DNA of 64,000 bases, from the NCBI RefSeq assembly GCF_004803795.1, contig NZ_CP012543.1, forward strand, positions 372,001 to 436,000, written 5' to 3'. Made by a program: the position numbers and the translations under genes. Of this stretch, positions 61,507 through 64,000 are shown one piece after another. A model generated the notes under the pieces. It worked only from the letters and a program-made list of their open reading frames with translations. It was not told the origin of the DNA and did no database searches. Source of the stretch: Campylobacter rectus. GTDB taxonomy: Bacteria > Campylobacterota > Campylobacteria > Campylobacterales > Campylobacteraceae. Position 1 is the first letter of the stretch; every line of letters begins with the position of its first letter.

Positions 61507-62988
61507 ATGAAAAAGACGGCGCTTGTTTTGAGCGCGGCGGCTTGCTTGTGCGCGGCGATTAGCGCGCAGGCTGCGGATCTAAAATTTGACCCTGATAAAT
61601 TTGAAACGCGCTCTATAAAAGCGGGCGAAAAAGAGGTTAAATTTAGAGCCTACGAGGGGATAGTCTACGTAGCAAAGCCTGTTGATAGCCGGTTCCAGAG
61701 GCTAAATTTCTACGTTCCGGCGCGGTATTTCGAGGACAAAAAAGACGAGACGGGCAAATTTGACGCGTCAAGCGCACCTATCTTTTTGCCAAACTCCATC
61801 GGCGGATATATGCCGGGCGAGCCTTTTACGCCCGCACTTGATAAAAACGGCAAGCCAAACGCGGTGCTAACGGCGCTTGAGCGCGGTTACGTCGTAGCAA
61901 CGCCCGGAGCTAGAGGCAGGAGCTCAAAGGACGCAAACGGCAAATTTAGCGGCAAAGCGTCCGCGGCCATCGTCGATCTAAAGGCGGCCGTGCGGTATCT
62001 CAAATTTAACGACGCCGCGATGGCAGGCGACGCAAACAAAATAATCTCAAACGGCACGAGCGCTGGCGGAGCGATGTCGGCTCTACTGGGTGTCTCGGCG
62101 GACGCGCCCGAGTTTGAGCCATATCTAGCCGCACTCGGAGCCGCAAAGGCTAGCGACGAGATCTACGCGGTCTCTGCCTACTGCCCCGTTACGAACCTAG
62201 AAAACGCCGACACGGCCTACGAGTGGATGTTTGGCGCGCAGACGAAATACGAGAAAATGGACTTTGGCACGCTTGACGCGGCTGGATTTAACGACCGAAG
62301 CGGCAAGCTAAAAACCGTCCATGGCGAACTAAGCGGAGAGCAAAAAGAGCTCTCCGCCGCGCTAAAATCGGCTTTCCCCGCCTATGTAAATTCCCTAAAT
62401 TTAAAGGACGCCAAAGGTCGCGCGCTCATACTTGAGCCTAACGGCGAAGGAAGCTTTAAAGAGTACCTCAAAAAGACGCTCGCAGACTCCTACGCCGCCG
62501 CAAAAAGCCGCGACAAAAGCTTGCTAAAGCCCGAGTTTTTCACGCTTGAGACGCAGGGCTGCACGCTTGGGTATGATTTTAAATTTGACGATTACATCCT
62601 GTCTATGCCGCGCGCCAAAGCCGCGCCGGCTTTTGACGGGCTAAGGCTCGAAAATCCCGAAAACGACTTTTTCGGCGATGCGGACGCGGCGGCGAAGCAC
62701 TTTACGGAATTTAGCGCCAAACGCGGCGGAGGCGAGATCGCAGACGCTAAAATCATAAAAATGGCAAATGCAATGAACTATCTAGGTAACGCAAACGCGG
62801 CTAAATTTTACCGCATCAGGCACGGCACGGCTGACTCCGATACGGCTCTAGCCGTCCCGCTTATCTTAGCTTTGGGGCTACAAAATGCGGGCAAGACGGT
62901 TGATTTCGCTGCGCCTTGGGGGCAAGGTCACGGCGGCGACTATGATCTAGACGAGCTTTTTAGATGGATAGATCGCGTCGTAAAATAG
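61507..62988 (+). CDS. Secreted tannase-like (subtype B) esterase
   Basis: A 493-residue secreted alpha/beta-hydrolase with signal peptide (1-22, LVLSAAACLCAAISAQA). The nucleophile Ser185 is in SNGTSAGGAMS, with VDLKAAVRYLKFN before it; the likely acid Asp is in RHGTADSDTAL and the His in GQGHGGDYDLDELF, the pattern of bacterial subtype B tannases. Such enzymes cut galloyl esters. Between two binding proteins and a FecCD permease, it may cleave a catechol or gallate ester to release an iron ligand, as the Cee esterase does for enterobactin in C. jejuni; that is inference. Confidence 0.8.
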   Translation: MKKTALVLSAAACLCAAISAQAADLKFDPDKFETRSIKAGEKEVKFRAYEGIVYVAKPVDSRFQRLNFYVPARYFEDKKDETGKFDASSAPIFLPNSIGGYMPGEPFTPALDKNGKPNAVLTALERGYVVATPGARGRSSKDANGKFSGKASAAIVDLKAAVRYLKFNDAAMAGDANKIISNGTSAGGAMSALLGVSADAPEFEPYLAALGAAKASDEIYAVSAYCPVTNLENADTAYEWMFGAQTKYEKMDFGTLDAAGFNDRSGKLKTVHGELSGEQKELSAALKSAFPAYVNSLNLKDAKGRALILEPNGEGSFKEYLKKTLADSYAAAKSRDKSLLKPEFFTLETQGCTLGYDFKFDDYILSMPRAKAAPAFDGLRLENPENDFFGDADAAAKHFTEFSAKRGGGEIADAKIIKMANAMNYLGNANAAKFYRIRHGTADSDTALAVPLILALGLQNAGKTVDFAAPWGQGHGGDYDLDELFRWIDRVVK

Positions 62989-63448
62989 CCGAAATTTGAC
63001 GCGACTGAAGCTTGCGCTCAAATTTGATGTAGCAGTGCGCTGGGTTTAAATTTGGCAAAGCGGCGGAAATTCGCAAGAATGTCAAATTTAAATTTGATAG
63101 CGTTTCGCTAGGCTCAAATTTGCCGCTAGCGACTGAGTCGTAAAAACAAAAGCGCGCAGTCAAATTTGACCGCAAACGGCAAGCTATTTAGCGGTTAGGG
63201 CGGATTCTCGGTCGCAGGTTGCGAGCCGAGCTTGCGACTAAAGCCGAACGCAAACGCGAGATAAAGGCTTGGATAGCTCTAGAGCCGCAAAAAACGCAAA
63301 GACAAAAAGAATTAGCGAGCTGCCACTGTGACGGACGAAATATACCGCAAAGGCCGATAAGGCGAGCTAAAAAGGCAAATTTGACCCTTAAGGCGAGCGA
63401 TTTTGCGTGCGGCGCTACCGCGGACGTAGATTTGATTTTAGGATAGAG
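62989..63448. other. Gap before the permease gene
   Basis: 460 bases with no supportable gene; the frame 63219-63446 has no plausible product. TTTTAGGATAGAG before ATG 63449 is the ribosome-site region. Confidence 0.55.
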
Positions 63449-64000
63449 ATGAAAAAGATTAGTTTTAAATTTACGCTTATTTTGCTGATCGTGCTGACCG
63501 TCGTTTGCGGCGTGATTGCGCTTGGCGTGGGGAGATTTTACGTGGCTCCTTCTGACGTGCTTAGAGTGATCGTGGGCTTTTTGGGTGCGCAGCCGGACGT
63601 TGCAGCAAACGTGCAAAACATCATCGAAAATATCCGCATACCGCGTATCATCGCAGCTATCCTCGTCGGAGCAGCGCTTAGCATCAGCGGAGCGGCGTAT
63701 CAGGGCGTCTTTCGCAACCAGCTAGTTAGCCCCGATCTGCTGGGCGTTTCGGCTGGAGCTTGCGTCGGAGCCGCGGTTGCGATCATGTTTGATTTATCGC
63801 TTTTTTGGGTGCAGGCGCTAGCCTTCGTCTGCGGGCTCGCAGCCGTGGGTATGACGCTATCCATACCTCGTCTGATGGGACGCTCTAGCACTCTGATGCT
63901 GGTGCTCTCGGGCATCATCGTTAGCGGTCTGATGGCTTCTGTTATCGGCTTTTTAAAATACGTCGCCGATCCCGAGACCAAGCTGCCCGATATCGTCTAC
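63449..64000 (+). CDS. FecCD-family ABC permease (5' part, cut by window edge)
   Basis: The first 184 codons of a permease of the FecCD/BtuC family, still open at the window end. A hydrophobic start (LILLIVLTVVCGVIALGVG) is followed by NIRIPRIIAAILVGAALSISGAAYQG, FRNQLVSPDLLGVSAGACVG and MLVLSGIIVSG, the standard order of BtuC-type permeases. Typical full length would be about 330 residues. With the two upstream binding proteins it forms a ferric-siderophore/haem/cobalamin importer; the ATPase is presumably beyond the edge. Confidence 0.92.
   Translation, partial: MKKISFKFTLILLIVLTVVCGVIALGVGRFYVAPSDVLRVIVGFLGAQPDVAANVQNIIENIRIPRIIAAILVGAALSISGAAYQGVFRNQLVSPDLLGVSAGACVGAAVAIMFDLSLFWVQALAFVCGLAAVGMTLSIPRLMGRSSTLMLVLSGIIVSGLMASVIGFLKYVADPETKLPDIVY

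Noticed and set aside
1-64000. tRNA, rRNA and known riboswitches
   Set aside because: I looked for TTC-A/G-A-type T-arms, rRNA words and aptamer-like leaders in the gaps and found none that I could support by eye.

Overview
The window looks like the chromosome of an oral or gut Campylobacter of the C. rectus / C. showae type. Gene order over the first third (DUF507, carA, a TauE/DsbD_2-like membrane protein, a PAS kinase with its regulator, ccoNOQP, DUF4006, fixH-like, addB, addA, rplM, rpsI, cadF, HAD phosphatase, pyruvate oxidoreductase) follows the C. jejuni Cj1495c-Cj1476c block as I remember it. Other C. jejuni-like neighbourhoods also appear: DUF2325 / hypothetical / fldA, torC-like / torA, and ciaB / yciA. 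Base composition is clearly richer in G+C than C. jejuni, yet the hexamer AAATTT is extraordinarily frequent in genes and gaps. I saw no rRNA, tRNA or CRISPR array.

Layout. 1-17.95 kb is the conserved core: pyrimidine synthesis, cbb3 oxidase with its assembly genes and a two-component system, AddAB recombination, two ribosomal proteins and the CadF adhesin. 18.1-18.7 kb is a decayed mscS gene. 20.2-27.9 kb (minus strand) is the most striking accessory unit, inserted between the HAD phosphatase and pyruvate oxidoreductase genes that adjoin in C. jejuni. It is a seven-gene operon encoding a secreted histidine-ammonia-lyase-like protein, a porin, a Tat-exported FAD reductase related to urocanate/fumarate reductases, a separate tetraheme cytochrome, an NrfH/NapC-type quinol dehydrogenase, and a Cache-domain kinase with an OmpR-type regulator. 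Read together it looks like a self-contained periplasmic respiratory chain: an amino acid enters through the porin, is deaminated to an unsaturated acid, and that acid is reduced with electrons from the quinol pool. The lyase lacks the canonical Ala-Ser-Gly cofactor triad and the reductase lacks the fumarate dicarboxylate residues, so the chemistry is open. 28-40.5 kb holds a GH114-like protein, pyruvate oxidoreductase, a hypoxanthine-DNA glycosylase, aspartate racemase, DcuC, an M3 peptidase and the DUF2325 / hypothetical / flavodoxin group.

40.6-42.1 kb is an insertion-sequence graveyard: an IS1595-family (IS1016-like) element with terminal repeats, an 8-bp target duplication and two amber codons, next to an older inverted relic. 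A third, 378-bp MITE-like derivative lies at 242-619. 42.5-47 kb carries luxS and a TMAO/DMSO-type reductase with its cytochrome, the reductase being flanked by short dispersed repeats. 47.6-53.1 kb has a SUKH-like protein, a tandem pair of small secreted proteins with near-identical signal peptides, a TDT/SLAC1-type transporter, and a probable sulfide module (a Crp/Fnr regulator with a C-x2-C-x2-C cluster, sulfide:quinone oxidoreductase, two overlapping DUF2892 proteins, the second only 57 residues). 53.7-57.9 kb has ciaB, a thioesterase and a molybdoenzyme remnant. 58.2 kb to the end is an iron/siderophore-type uptake cluster: two paralogous binding proteins, a membrane methyltransferase, a secreted tannase-like esterase and the start of a FecCD permease cut by the window edge.

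Most genes serve anaerobic or microaerobic energy metabolism: a high-affinity oxidase, several periplasmic reductases fed from quinol, flavodoxin/pyruvate oxidoreductase, C4-dicarboxylate exchange and sulfide oxidation.
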